64,000 nucleotides of DNA from Flavobacterium sp. (GTDB lineage: Bacteria; Bacteroidota; Bacteroidia; Flavobacteriales; Flavobacteriaceae): assembly GCA_014379405.1 (NCBI GenBank), contig JACMLU010000016.1:124001-188000 (forward strand), in the 5' to 3' direction. The number at the start of each line of letters is the position of its first letter. Position 1 is the stretch's first letter. Of this stretch, positions 43,428-52,190 are shown piece after piece. A program made the translations under genes and the position numbers. The notes beneath the pieces were generated by a model that was not told the origin of the DNA, made no database searches, and saw only the letters and a list, made by a program, of their open reading frames with translations.

Positions 43428-44636
43428 TTACTCGTCTTCCACCTTAAAAGGATAATCTCCAAACAATACCGAGAGTTTTCTAACGGCATAAGTGTTTTTG
43501 GTAAATTTGTTGGATAAGGCAATTATAGTGACATTCTCGTCTTTTAGAGGAATATAGGCTGAAGTAAAACCGTGCCACCATCCGTTATGAAAATAGTAAT
43601 TTTTACCATTTGGCCAATTGACCATTCGAATGCCTAATCCGTAATTTTTGGTTCCGGGATGCTCGTTGCTATAACCAACATAAACTTGAGCCAATAATTC
43701 AGGTTCTAAAAAGGAAGGAGAATTTCTAGCTCTGTCAAATTTCAATAAGTCTCTGGGAGTGGAGTAGATGTTTTTATCTCCGTAAACCTTGTCCAAATAA
43801 TCGATGCCGATTTCTACTTTGTTGCCTTTATAAGACGGAGCTACATTATGTTTGTCTTTGTCAAAATCCAAAACAAAGGTGTTGGTCATACCCAGTGGTT
43901 TGAAAATTATTTGGCTCATCGCATCTCTATACGAAAGCTTGGTGACTTTTTCGATAATTAAGGCCAACATCGCATAATTGGTATTGCAATAAGCAAATCG
44001 AGTGCCTGTTTTTTGTTCCAAACCAATATGTTTGGTGCCCATTATAGTCAAAATGTCTTGATTGGTCAAGGTGTTGTGTCGATCCCAAACGTTTTTGTCC
44101 CGATCCGTAAAATAGGCATAACTGCGCATTCCGCTTCGGTGACTCAAAAGCATTCTTATGGTAACATCAGGATAAGGGAATTCTTTTAGATAATGGGTCA
44201 CTTTCTGATCCAAGTCTATTCTTTTGGCATTGACTAATTTCAAAACAGCTGTAGCCGTAAGAACTTTGCTCACTGATGCAATATGAATGGGTGTATCGCT
44301 TGTAATAGGAGTTTTATCTCTTAAGTTGGCATATCCTTCGTATTTTTCATAGATGATTTGACCATTTTTAGCAACAAGAAAACTGCCATTCATGCTGTTG
44401 TTTGGCCAGTTTCTATTATAAAATGAATCTATTTTCTTTTGTTTTTCGGCTATGTAATCAGCGGTAAGTTTTGGAGTTTCATTTTCTAAAGGTTTCATTT
44501 TGGGTAATATACCTTTTGGTAGTTCTGAATCCTTTAATTCCGCTTGGGAAATATCCTTTGTTTCTTTTTTACAAGAACTTCCTACCAATATTAGGAGAAG
44601 TATTTGTAGTATATTTGCGTGTTTGATAAAATTCAT
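43428..44636 (-). CDS. Serine hydrolase lipoprotein, beta-lactamase / PBP-fold (class C-like)
   Basis: Lipoprotein with a serine beta-lactamase-like transpeptidase fold, probably an esterase, D-aminopeptidase or PBP-like hydrolase. The ATG at 44636 is preferred to an upstream TTG/ATG because it starts the signal (MNFIKHANILQILLLILVGS) with lipobox VGSSC (Cys22). Catalytic motifs: SVSK for SxxK and YCN in RFAYCNTNYAM for YxN; the third motif is probably HNGWWHG near the C-terminus. 402 aa. It is a single gene on the minus strand between ssrA and a divergent dehydrogenase-like gene. Antibiotic resistance is not implied. Confidence 0.92.
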   Translation of the reverse strand: MNFIKHANILQILLLILVGSSCKKETKDISQAELKDSELPKGILPKMKPLENETPKLTADYIAEKQKKIDSFYNRNWPNNSMNGSFLVAKNGQIIYEKYEGYANLRDKTPITSDTPIHIASVSKVLTATAVLKLVNAKRIDLDQKVTHYLKEFPYPDVTIRMLLSHRSGMRSYAYFTDRDKNVWDRHNTLTNQDILTIMGTKHIGLEQKTGTRFAYCNTNYAMLALIIEKVTKLSYRDAMSQIIFKPLGMTNTFVLDFDKDKHNVAPSYKGNKVEIGIDYLDKVYGDKNIYSTPRDLLKFDRARNSPSFLEPELLAQVYVGYSNEHPGTKNYGLGIRMVNWPNGKNYYFHNGWWHGFTSAYIPLKDENVTIIALSNKFTKNTYAVRKLSVLFGDYPFKVEDE

Positions 44637-44821
44637 CTTTAAGTTAGTCGAAAGACAAATATATAGAATCAATTTCTTTTGATTTGTCTATTTTTTGAAA
44701 ACCTTAACAGTATTATTTTATTTTTTTTACAGTTACTATTTATCCTGTTGGTTATCAGTTTTTAATTTTTTTGAAACTTTAATTTTTTAAAATAGATAAA
44801 ATCCTAATCAAGACAAAACGT

Positions 44822-44829
44822 TATATTTG
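44822..44829 (+). promoter_or_regulatory. Bacteroidota -7 element (TATATTTG)
   Basis: Exact TAnnTTTG, 57 nt before the ATG at 44887; the only strong promoter-like element in this 250-bp divergent spacer. Confidence 0.5.
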
Positions 44830-44886
44830 TAACAAAAACACTCCGTTAAGTTATAATAAATTTTAAGTTAAAGCATTCAAAAAGAT

Positions 44887-46089
44887 ATGAAATTCGGAAT
44901 TATTAAAGAACGAAAAAACCCGCCAGACAAAAGAGTCGTATTTTCTCCTGATGAATTGGTACGATTAAAACAACTGCATCCAGAGCTTTCCGTGAAAGTT
45001 GAAAGTTCAGATATCAGGGTTTTTTCCGACGAACAGTATGAAAATAGGGGAATTGAAGTAACGAATGACGTCAGTGATTGTGATTTTTTATTAGGCATAA
45101 AGGAGATTCCCGTTGAAGATTTAATTCCCAATAAATCGTATTTCTTTTTTTCGCATACCATCAAAAAACAGCCTCATAATAGAAAATTACTCCAAGCTAT
45201 TTTAGAAAAAAACATCGATTTATACGATTACGAAACTATTGTTGATGCTCGTAATCATAGACTAATAGGTTTTGGTAAATATGCTGGAATTGTTGGTTCT
45301 TATAACAGTATTAGGGCTTTTGGAATAAAATTCGAATTGTTCAAACTTCCAAAAGCGGAAACTCTTTCGGGAAAAGAAGCTTTGATTGCAAATTTGAAAC
45401 GCTTGGTTTTGCCTCCATTGAAATTCGTGGTTACCGGAACCGGGAATGTGGGCAGCGGCGTAAAAGAAGTGTTGGATGCCATAAAAGTCAAGGAAGTTTC
45501 CATTGAAAATTATTTGACCAAAAAATATGCACAATCCGTTTACACTCAAATTCACGCATTGGATTACAATCATAGAATTGATGGTAAGGTTTTGGATTTA
45601 AATGATTTTTCTCAAAACTCACAAGAATATACGTCCAGTTTTGAGCCTTTTACCAAAGTATCCGATATCTATATTACGGCACATTTTCACGCCAACGGAG
45701 CTCCAAATATTTTGACTCGTGAAATGCTTCAGTCCAGTGATTGCAAAATCAAAGTGGTTGCCGATATTTCTTGTGATATTGATGGCTCTATTACTTGTTC
45801 GCTAAGAACTTCTACCATTGCAGAACCTTTTTACGGTTATTGGCCTAACGAAAACAAAGAAGTTGACGTTTTTCATCCAGCCGCTATCGTGGTTATGGCA
45901 GTAGATAATTTGCCTTGTGAATTGCCCAAAGATTCCAGTGAAGGTTTTGGCCAAATGTTTATGGAACACGTGATTCCTGCTTTTTTTGATGGCGACAAAG
46001 ACGGAATTTTGCAACGAGCCAAAATAACCGAAAACGGAAAACTGACTTCAAGATTCAGCTACTTGCAAGATTATGTGGATGGGAAATAA
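44887..46089 (+). CDS. Lysine/alanine dehydrogenase-like NAD(P)-dependent oxidoreductase
   Basis: Cytoplasmic oxidoreductase of the alanine dehydrogenase / transhydrogenase-alpha / saccharopine dehydrogenase (lysine-forming) group, 400 aa. The N-terminal half starts FGIIKERKNPPDKRVVFSPD, the classical substrate-binding signature. The Rossmann motif is FVVTGTGNVGSG near residue 180. ADISCDIDGSI and DNLPCELPKDSSEGFGQ are typical of the saccharopine-dehydrogenase branch. No signal peptide. Which amino acid it acts on is unknown. Transcribed alone. Confidence 0.88.
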   Translation: MKFGIIKERKNPPDKRVVFSPDELVRLKQLHPELSVKVESSDIRVFSDEQYENRGIEVTNDVSDCDFLLGIKEIPVEDLIPNKSYFFFSHTIKKQPHNRKLLQAILEKNIDLYDYETIVDARNHRLIGFGKYAGIVGSYNSIRAFGIKFELFKLPKAETLSGKEALIANLKRLVLPPLKFVVTGTGNVGSGVKEVLDAIKVKEVSIENYLTKKYAQSVYTQIHALDYNHRIDGKVLDLNDFSQNSQEYTSSFEPFTKVSDIYITAHFHANGAPNILTREMLQSSDCKIKVVADISCDIDGSITCSLRTSTIAEPFYGYWPNENKEVDVFHPAAIVVMAVDNLPCELPKDSSEGFGQMFMEHVIPAFFDGDKDGILQRAKITENGKLTSRFSYLQDYVDGK

Positions 46090-46142
46090 TATATAGGCAC
46101 AAATCCTATGATTCTAGATAAATTTTTAATCAATTTTCGGCT

Positions 46143-46171
46143 CCCTCTCCTTTGGAGAGGGCTGGTGAGGA
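46143..46171. repeat. Solo palindrome resembling the DUF559-element ends
   Basis: CCCTCTCC-TTT-GGAGAGGG followed by CTGGTGAGG. The same layout (CCCCTCC-TTT-GGAGGGG, then a second GC-rich part) forms the inverted repeats at 62580 and 63116. A single copy here, between convergent genes. Confidence 0.5.
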
Positions 46172-46176
46172 CTCTT

Positions 46177-46836
46177 TTATTTAAACAACAGTTTCCAAGT
46201 TACTTCTCCTTTTTCCCTCAATTTTTTTAGTATTTTTAAAAAAGCAATGGCGGTAATGTAGGCATCGCCTATGGCGGTGTGCCTGTCTTTTTTGGAAATG
46301 TCAAATTTATCGGCAAGGTCGTCCAAGGTATAATGATCCTTGTGTTCTAAAAGATAGGATTTTATTAATGTCTTTTTGTACAACGTTGCGGTATCCAAAG
46401 TCCTATTTTTTAATTCAGGTAATCCGTTTCTTTCCAGTGCTTTGTTTATCATCGTGACATCAAATTTTGTGTGATGGGCAATAATGATGGAGTCTCCCAA
46501 AAAAAATAGAAATTGTTTCAACGCTTCCAATTCCTTGGGACGATCCAATACAAAGTCTTTCAATATTCCATGGATATGTGCGGTGGCTTTGTTGTAATGA
46601 TCTTGTTCTATATAAATTTCAAATCCATCTTGAACGGAAATGGTGTTGTTATGCAAAACGATGGCTCCAATACAAAGTATTCGGTCATTTTCATAATCGA
46701 AACCTGTCGTTTCCGTATCCAAAACCACAAAACGAGTCGTGTTAATGTCGTCTATTAAATCCTCATAGAATGGTTTTTCGGGGGTTTCCCAAACAAAAGA
46801 CAGGATGTTTTTTATTTTTTGATAGAAATTCATCAT
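46177..46836 (-). CDS. DEDDh 3'-5' exonuclease (DNA polymerase III epsilon-like)
   Basis: Exonuclease of the DnaQ type (219 aa). ExoI LDTETTGFD, ExoII HHTKFDVTM and ExoIII HTAIGDAYIT give all four acidic residues and the His. Without a polymerase-binding tail it may be a stand-alone proofreading or RNA/DNA trimming nuclease rather than the replicative epsilon. Its ATG ATG (46836-46831) overlaps the TGA of the DUF294 gene, so translation of the two is coupled. In many Bacteroidota these two genes stand together. Confidence 0.93.
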   Translation of the reverse strand: MMNFYQKIKNILSFVWETPEKPFYEDLIDDINTTRFVVLDTETTGFDYENDRILCIGAIVLHNNTISVQDGFEIYIEQDHYNKATAHIHGILKDFVLDRPKELEALKQFLFFLGDSIIIAHHTKFDVTMINKALERNGLPELKNRTLDTATLYKKTLIKSYLLEHKDHYTLDDLADKFDISKKDRHTAIGDAYITAIAFLKILKKLREKGEVTWKLLFK

Positions 46837-48743
46837 AATATGTTTGAAACATTAAATCGGATGGTAATAATTTCTTGTAATTCCTTGATGGTTTTGAAAG
46901 TGCTTTTCAACTTAATTTTTTCTGATTTGGACAGAGATTCTAAGGCTATATATTGACCGGAATCATGATGTTCAAGGCCTTGTTTAGTCCTGAATTTCAA
47001 TAAAACTTTATAAGCATAAGCACAAGCCATATAGAGTTCGCTATTTTCGGGTTCTAATTCTGCCAATTTTTCAAATCGTTCCACCGTATTGCTGATGGAT
47101 TTTACGGAATGGTAAAGAATCAAGACTCTTGCCGCATCAGCCAGTGGCATCAAAGCCCTGTTTTTTATGTTGAAGAAATCTTTATTGACACCGTCTTGTT
47201 CCAATAAAAATTGCCTAAAAAATCCAGTTGGCGAAGGACTTTGTAACGCACCGCTAACCAAATGAACATAAAATATTGGATTGGCTTTTACATTTTCAAA
47301 AATAAATTCCGACAGATTGTTGGCGAGTTCGCTGTCTCCATAAGAAAGGCTGTAATCAAAAAAGATAAAGGACAATAATACTTCATTTTTTCCAGTATTG
47401 GTAATCCATTGGTAGATCATATCTTTCCATTGACCAAGGCTCAAACACCATTTCGGATTGGATGCCATCATTTCTGCCGGGCAATATTCATATCCAATAT
47501 CAAAAAGTCCTTTATTCACATAGGTGGCCAATTCCAAGAAATATTTTTTGGTTTTTTCTTCCAATTCTTCCGGCACATCTTCATAAATCAAGGCATTGTC
47601 CTGGTCGGTTTGCAGTAACTGTTCGCTTCTTCCTTGACTTCCCATCGCCAGCCATGCAAATTTCACTGGCGGAGATGTTTCCATTTTGTCTAATGCTATG
47701 GCGATAACTTGCTTGATACAGGCATCGTTTAACTCCGTGATTATTTTGGAAGTCAACATTATGGGGATATTTTGGTCGATATAGCCTTGCAATAATTGCA
47801 TAATTCGGGCTCGTATCGGCTTTAAATGCTTGGCTTTCTTGGCTCTTTTTATGGCTTTTATCAACACGGCCGGATTGTTGCCTAAGGAAACCATAACATC
47901 ATGTTTGGATAACATCCCAACTGCTTTGGAATTGACTGTGCCATCTTTGGTGATACACAAATGACTAATGTCGCTTTTCATCATAGCCATTTGGGCTTGG
48001 GTAATGGTCATTTTCTTGGGATAAGTAATAACGGGAGCAGTCATTATTTCGGCAGCAGTTGCCGTAATTGGGAATTCCCCGGTTACAATTTTGTTCCTTA
48101 AATCCTTGTCTGTAATGATGCCAATCGGTAACATTTCTTCTTCCACAACGAGAATGGCACCCACATTTTTTTTAATCATTATTTCGGCAATATCTTTTGC
48201 CGTAGTTGCTGCATGACAACTGATTATTTTTTTGGAATATTTCACTGGATGCAAATCCAATAGCTTAGCTTCAGTGTCTAGATAATCCTCACCATATAGT
48301 TTTCCGCTATGAATTTTAGAATAGGGGTGAAGCGTATTTGAGGCAAAGCTTTCTATTAAAAAATTGCCAATAGCCCTGTTTTCTAGTGCGTAGGGTTTAA
48401 AGACGACAATTGGAATGGCATAGAGAATACTTTCTTCATAGGCTCGTGCTTCCATTTGATAGTTTTCATTGGCTATAAGAGGTCTTAAACCGAATATGTC
48501 TCCTTCGTCGCACATATCCAGAATATCGTTTTGCAGACTTGTTTTTAGTGCTATAGCTCCTTTGTGAACCACATAAAAACTGTCGTGAGTTTCCTCATTT
48601 TCTAAAAAAACTACACTGTCTTTTTCTTTGTAAATGATGGATATTTGTTCAGAAATGCTTTCAAGATCTCTTTGTTTTAAAAAGCTAAAGGGAGGATAAC
48701 TTTTCAAAAAATCAGCAACTCTATGGGATATCGTATTTTTCAT
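46833..48743 (-). CDS. CNB-CBS-DUF294 nucleotidyltransferase-like protein
   Basis: Cytoplasmic signalling protein (636 aa). Order: cyclic-nucleotide-binding domain (about 10-135), a pair of CBS domains (about 165-295, with PVKYSKKIISCHAATTAKDI and AEIMTAPVITYPKKMTI), a GlnD-like nucleotidyltransferase domain DUF294 (about 330-480) with GSQGRSEQLLQTDQDNALI, and a helical DUF294_C tail (about 490-630). The NT motif G-S...R-E...TD-D is intact, so transfer of a nucleotidyl group to a protein is plausible. Target unknown. Coupled to the exonuclease gene by a 4-bp overlap. Confidence 0.93.
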   Translation of the reverse strand: MKNTISHRVADFLKSYPPFSFLKQRDLESISEQISIIYKEKDSVVFLENEETHDSFYVVHKGAIALKTSLQNDILDMCDEGDIFGLRPLIANENYQMEARAYEESILYAIPIVVFKPYALENRAIGNFLIESFASNTLHPYSKIHSGKLYGEDYLDTEAKLLDLHPVKYSKKIISCHAATTAKDIAEIMIKKNVGAILVVEEEMLPIGIITDKDLRNKIVTGEFPITATAAEIMTAPVITYPKKMTITQAQMAMMKSDISHLCITKDGTVNSKAVGMLSKHDVMVSLGNNPAVLIKAIKRAKKAKHLKPIRARIMQLLQGYIDQNIPIMLTSKIITELNDACIKQVIAIALDKMETSPPVKFAWLAMGSQGRSEQLLQTDQDNALIYEDVPEELEEKTKKYFLELATYVNKGLFDIGYEYCPAEMMASNPKWCLSLGQWKDMIYQWITNTGKNEVLLSFIFFDYSLSYGDSELANNLSEFIFENVKANPIFYVHLVSGALQSPSPTGFFRQFLLEQDGVNKDFFNIKNRALMPLADAARVLILYHSVKSISNTVERFEKLAELEPENSELYMACAYAYKVLLKFRTKQGLEHHDSGQYIALESLSKSEKIKLKSTFKTIKELQEIITIRFNVSNIL

Positions 48744-48768
48744 AACGCTTATTTTTTTTTAGAATAAA

Positions 48769-48791
48769 AAAAGCCCCATAATGGAGCTTTT
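48769..48791 (-). terminator. Terminator after the TerC gene
   Basis: AAAAGCCCC and GGAGCTTTT pair with one mismatch around ATAAT, followed on the minus strand by TTTTTTTATTC, just after the stop at 48803. Confidence 0.65.
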
Positions 48792-48802
48792 AGGGTAATA
48801 TT

Positions 48803-49576
48803 TTATTTTTTTTTCTTATCGACTTTCATATTCAAAAATTCAACAAATAACGAGAAGGAAATGGCAAAATACAAATATCCTTTTTGTACTGGTGTGACAT
48901 GGCTACCAAAGATTAATGCATTTGATAGATGAGCACTTTCGGTAATTAGCATAAAGCCAATTAGGATTAAAAATGATAATCCCAGAATTTGAATGGAAGG
49001 ATGTTTGTTGACAAAAGCACCAACTGGAACGGCAAATTGCATCATAATCAATACCGAAATAACTACTGCAGTAACCATAATGTAAAGCGCGCCTTCAACA
49101 CCGTTTGTCATACCAACGGCTGTCAGGATACTATCAAAAGAGAAAACTAAATCGATCATAATGATTTGTAAAAGTACACCTTGAAAAGATTTTGAAGCCG
49201 ACTTACCGATTTCTTTTTCTTCCTCACCTTTTTCATCTACTTTTTCGTGAATTTCTTTGGTGCTTTTATAAATCAGGAATAAACCTCCTAATAATAAAAT
49301 GAGGCTTTGCCCCGTAACTCCTGCTGAAAACCAACTAAAATCAATGTGAAACCAAGGTTTTTTCATTTGAATCAAAAAGCTGATGCCAAACAATAATGCG
49401 ATTCTCATAAACATAGCTAGAAACATACCAATTTTTGTGGCTCTTTTACGTTTTTCTGGAGGCAATTTTCCGGTAACAATCGAGATGAAAATAATGTTGT
49501 CTATTCCTAGTATGATTTCAAGAAATGTTAAGGTTAACAAGGCAATCCAGGCATCGGGATTTAAAAATACTTCCAT
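48803..49576 (-). CDS. TerC family integral membrane protein
   Basis: Inner-membrane protein of the TerC/Alx/YgdQ family (257 aa), which is linked to manganese or other metal export and metal loading of secreted enzymes. About seven hydrophobic segments are visible. Family signatures: LTFLEIILGIDNIIFISIVT at residues 16-35, with the conserved acidic residues, and DLVFSFDSILTAVGMTN in the second half. A charged loop, EKVDEKGEEEKEIGKSASK, links the halves. Transcribed alone with its own terminator. Tellurite resistance is only a historical name. Confidence 0.93.
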   Translation of the reverse strand: MEVFLNPDAWIALLTLTFLEIILGIDNIIFISIVTGKLPPEKRKRATKIGMFLAMFMRIALLFGISFLIQMKKPWFHIDFSWFSAGVTGQSLILLLGGLFLIYKSTKEIHEKVDEKGEEEKEIGKSASKSFQGVLLQIIMIDLVFSFDSILTAVGMTNGVEGALYIMVTAVVISVLIMMQFAVPVGAFVNKHPSIQILGLSFLILIGFMLITESAHLSNALIFGSHVTPVQKGYLYFAISFSLFVEFLNMKVDKKKK

Positions 49577-49659
49577 TTGGTCTAGTTATGAATTATAAGT
49601 TATGAATTATGAGTTTTTCTGTAGATTAAAATCTGGAAACTGTGACTGAACACTGAATA

Positions 49660-50028
49660 CTAGAGTTTAAAGACTGTTCCGCGTTGTTTTTCGTCGCTTC
49701 CCACAATTCCGAATTCAAAGATATACGAATTCTTGGAAGTTGTCAAAATTTTCATGGTAATTGCCTTTTTTTCCGCCATATTCTTTGGATGGATTTTTTG
49801 CAAGATGTATTCGCAATCGCTCACCCATCGAATGCTTGAAGTATCGGTTTTGCCTTCAAAAGTTTCAATTTCGATGTTGTCTTTGCGTTCAAAAACAGTA
49901 GTTTTTTTTACACCATCCACTTCATATTCGAATTTGAATTTACCAGTTTTGAAATCCTTGCAATTGTGTTCGGCATTGTAGCACGACAGTAGAAGTAATA
50001 CTGGGAGAAGAAAGATTGTTTTTTTCAT
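49660..50028 (-). CDS. Small hypothetical lipoprotein
   Basis: 122-aa lipoprotein: MKKTIFLLPVLLLLSC with lipobox LLLSC (Cys16), then a charged beta-rich domain (FKFEYEVDGVKKTTVFERKD, DCEYILQKIHP). I do not recognise a function; short proteins like this occur in many Flavobacteriaceae. Its start is 9 bp from a dispersed structured repeat (50037-50121), which would lie in its 5' leader. Confidence 0.8.
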   Translation of the reverse strand: MKKTIFLLPVLLLLSCYNAEHNCKDFKTGKFKFEYEVDGVKKTTVFERKDNIEIETFEGKTDTSSIRWVSDCEYILQKIHPKNMAEKKAITMKILTTSKNSYIFEFGIVGSDEKQRGTVFKL

Positions 50029-50036
50029 ATCATTTT

Positions 50037-50121
50037 GGAGCTATTTCCTGCTATCCGTTGCAAGCTTTGCTTTTTTGGCAGCAAAAAAGCAAAGGATTTT
50101 CACTTTTATCAGGGCTAAAAC
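50037..50121. repeat. Structured dispersed repeat, copy 1
   Basis: Conserved flanks GGAGCT..CTATCCG and CTTTTATCAGGGCTA surround a hairpin CTTTGCTTTTTTG-gca-gCAAAAAAGCAAAG. It is homologous to 62372-62450. Both copies lie directly upstream of a minus-strand start codon. It may be a transcribed RNA structure or a repetitive element. Confidence 0.55.
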
Positions 50122-50209
50122 ATTAGGTTTTAAATTCAATTTTCAGTTTTTCAAAACTATTTCAGTAAATTTTTTAACTATTTAACTTTGTGTACCTCAC
50201 GGTTAAACT

Positions 50210-50782
50210 TTACTCGATTTTAATATCATATTTATCCAAAAGACCAACGATTCCCTGAGTCGAAAATTTGGCTTTCCGCATTGGATTGTCTTCGGGGTCA
50301 ATTTTATAATTGTAAGCCGTTCTGAAATCGGCTCCAGCCAATTGGGTATCATTAAAAATCGCATTATCCAAATTACAATTCTCGAATGTCGAATTCGTGA
50401 GATTCGTTCCAATAAAAGTAACCTCTTTCATCGAGCAAGTATTGAATTTTGTTTTCGGCATTTTCTTGTTGGCAAATGACGAATAATCCAAAAGACAATC
50501 CTGAAAACTCACACCAAACATAAAATCAGCACAAGTATTAAATTGAATGCCCATCAATTTACAGGTTTTGAAATGTACTGTTTTCAAGCTCGTTCCGTCC
50601 AGTTGCATCATCGACAAATTGCAATCAATAAATTCGCAATCCATAAAAGTATTGTTGCAGAAATTGCTATTCGAGAAATCACAGTTCTTAAAAATGCAAT
50701 CTTCAAACTCCCTATTGTTGACTTTTTTGTCCGTGAAAGATACTTTTTCGAACGTTTTATGTGTGTGTATGAGGTTTTCCAT
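50210..50782 (-). CDS. Pentapeptide repeat protein
   Basis: 190-aa right-handed quadrilateral beta-helix made of A(D/N)LxX-type repeats from about residue 20 to 160: CIFKNCDFSNSNF, CEFIDCNL, STFENCNLDNAIFNDTQLAG. The tail AYNYKIDPEDNPMRKAKFS is typical of the Qnr/McbG-like branch. Proteins of this fold can protect DNA gyrase, but most are uncharacterised; at 190 aa it is shorter than Qnr proteins, so no resistance call is made. The start ATG overlaps the stop of the small membrane protein upstream (shared base 50782). Confidence 0.92.
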   Translation of the reverse strand: MENLIHTHKTFEKVSFTDKKVNNREFEDCIFKNCDFSNSNFCNNTFMDCEFIDCNLSMMQLDGTSLKTVHFKTCKLMGIQFNTCADFMFGVSFQDCLLDYSSFANKKMPKTKFNTCSMKEVTFIGTNLTNSTFENCNLDNAIFNDTQLAGADFRTAYNYKIDPEDNPMRKAKFSTQGIVGLLDKYDIKIE

Positions 50783-51003
50783 TAGTCGTTAAATAAACTG
50801 CGCATCATTGTTTTTAACCCCAAAACCATCAAAAAAACGGAACCAATACAAATGGCGATTCCTATTGCCAAAACCAAATAATGCCACACATTTTGCTTGT
50901 TGATAAACGCATTGTAAATCAAGGATGGGCCTATAAAAAGCAGAGGCAAAGCCCAAGCCAAGTACTTGACTCCTTTGGATAAAAGTTCTTTGTTGGTTGA
51001 CAT
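50782..51003 (-). CDS. Small two-helix membrane protein (DUF6095-like)
   Basis: 73 aa with two hydrophobic helices: YLAWALPLLFIGPSLIYNAF and YLVLAIGIAICIGSVFLMVL, and a basic C-terminus. It resembles small flavobacterial proteins named DUF6095; function unknown. Its stop overlaps the start of the pentapeptide gene, so the two are cotranscribed, probably with murQ 48 bp upstream. Confidence 0.82.
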   Translation of the reverse strand: MSTNKELLSKGVKYLAWALPLLFIGPSLIYNAFINKQNVWHYLVLAIGIAICIGSVFLMVLGLKTMMRSLFND

Positions 51004-51016
51004 TTTGGAATTTTAG

Positions 51017-51041
51017 ATTTACCCTTCGACAAGCTCAGGGT
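51017..51041. repeat. Short dispersed palindrome
   Basis: ACCCTTCGACAAGCTCAGGGT, with CCCT...AGGG arms, in the murQ-to-DUF6095 spacer. This word is common between genes in Bacteroidota genomes. Confidence 0.45.
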
Positions 51042-51051
51042 GACATTAGTT

Positions 51052-51870
51052 TTAGATTTCTCTTTGAAAATTATTCACTGCTTTGCGAACGCTTCCGTAT
51101 TTTTCTAATAATTCGGCGGCTTTTTCGTAAGAAACTGGGATTTCTCCCATTATCATTTTTACGCCACGATCCACTAGTTTACTGTTGCTCAACTGCATGT
51201 CGACCATCTTGTTCCCTTTTATTTTTCCGAGTTGAATCATTGTGGCAGTCGAAATCATATTGAGTACCAATTTTTGTGCAGTACCGGCTTTCATTCTGGA
51301 ACTTCCAGTGACAAATTCAGGTCCAACAATCACTTCTATTGGGAATTTTGCTGTTTGCGAAAGTGGGCTTCCTGCATTGCAAGAAATACTTCCAGTAATT
51401 ATATTATTCTTGTTACAAGCTTTCAGACCACCAATCACATAAGGTGTAGTTCCTGAGGCTGCAATTCCAATAACGACGTCATTTTCGTTGATGTTGTGTT
51501 CTTGTAAATCAATCCAAGCTTGTGTTGCATTGTCCTCGGCATTTTCTACTGCTCTGCGAATGGCTTTGTCGCCACCAGCAATTATTCCGTTGACTAAGTC
51601 AAAAGGAACGCCAAATGTTGGCGGACATTCCGAAGCATCTACAACGCCCAAACGGCCAGAGGTTCCTGCGCCAATGTAGAATAATCTTCCGCCGAGTTTC
51701 ATTTTGGCTACAGTTTCAGCAACTAAAATTTCGATTTGTGGTAAGGCTTTTTCTACTGCAAATGGCACGTTTTTGTCTTCTTGATTGATATTGGACAATA
51801 ATTCCTGAACCGACATTTTTTCTAAATGTTCGTATTTCGAGGATTGTTCGGTGGTTTTTGTGAAGGTCAT
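51052..51870 (-). CDS. murQ: N-acetylmuramic acid 6-phosphate etherase
   Basis: Cytoplasmic lyase that splits the lactyl ether of MurNAc-6-phosphate to give GlcNAc-6-phosphate and D-lactate in peptidoglycan recycling. SIS domain; family motifs RLFYIGAGTSGRLGVVDASE (about residues 61-80), CPPTFG, IAGGDKAI, RRAVENAEDN and GPEFVTGSSRMKAGTAQK. 272 aa, a little shorter than the usual 300 aa because the C-terminal helical tail is short. No MurNAc kinase or PTS gene is adjacent. Confidence 0.95.
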   Translation of the reverse strand: MTFTKTTEQSSKYEHLEKMSVQELLSNINQEDKNVPFAVEKALPQIEILVAETVAKMKLGGRLFYIGAGTSGRLGVVDASECPPTFGVPFDLVNGIIAGGDKAIRRAVENAEDNATQAWIDLQEHNINENDVVIGIAASGTTPYVIGGLKACNKNNIITGSISCNAGSPLSQTAKFPIEVIVGPEFVTGSSRMKAGTAQKLVLNMISTATMIQLGKIKGNKMVDMQLSNSKLVDRGVKMIMGEIPVSYEKAAELLEKYGSVRKAVNNFQREI

Positions 51871-51886
51871 TTTTGATTCTTATATT

Positions 51887-52186
51887 TTAATGAAAGAAAA
51901 ATAGAATGGTAAATAGTAATGAGATTATATTAAAGACAATTAAACTATTTATAAATATTTTTTTTGATGATTCTAATTTGAAAACTCTTTTGTTTAATAA
52001 ATATGCGATTGAAATGTAAAATAATATTACAGCTAAATTGAATATAAATTTGCCAATAAAAAAAATAAAAAATGAATTTTTTATCATTTCATCATAACGT
52101 TCTTTACTTCCGATATAAAAGAAAGAAGAAATTACTAATGTTATTGTTGTAAGTATTATTAATATCGAATTTAAAATTATTTTCAT
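51887..52186 (-). CDS. Small hypothetical membrane protein
   Basis: 99 aa with three hydrophobic helices (SILIILTTITLVISSFFYIG, FNLAVILFYISIAYLL, SLIVFNIISLLFTILFFF). No family recognised. Codon use is very AT-rich. It lies 4 bp after the ZIP gene stop and 16 bp before murQ on the same strand, so it is likely a real member of that run. Confidence 0.7.
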   Translation of the reverse strand: MKIILNSILIILTTITLVISSFFYIGSKERYDEMIKNSFFIFFIGKFIFNLAVILFYISIAYLLNKRVFKLESSKKIFINSLIVFNIISLLFTILFFFH

Positions 52187-52190
52187 TTCT

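Noticed and set aside
44877..45164. 95-codon minus-strand frame over the dehydrogenase start
   Set aside because: Overlaps the conserved N-terminal signature of the plus-strand gene and has no family resemblance.
48803..49576. Tellurite resistance determinant
   Set aside because: TerC-family membership alone does not imply tellurite resistance; no other ter genes are present.
50210..50782. Quinolone-resistance Qnr protein
   Set aside because: Pentapeptide repeats are shared, but length and context do not single out Qnr; most such proteins are not resistance factors.
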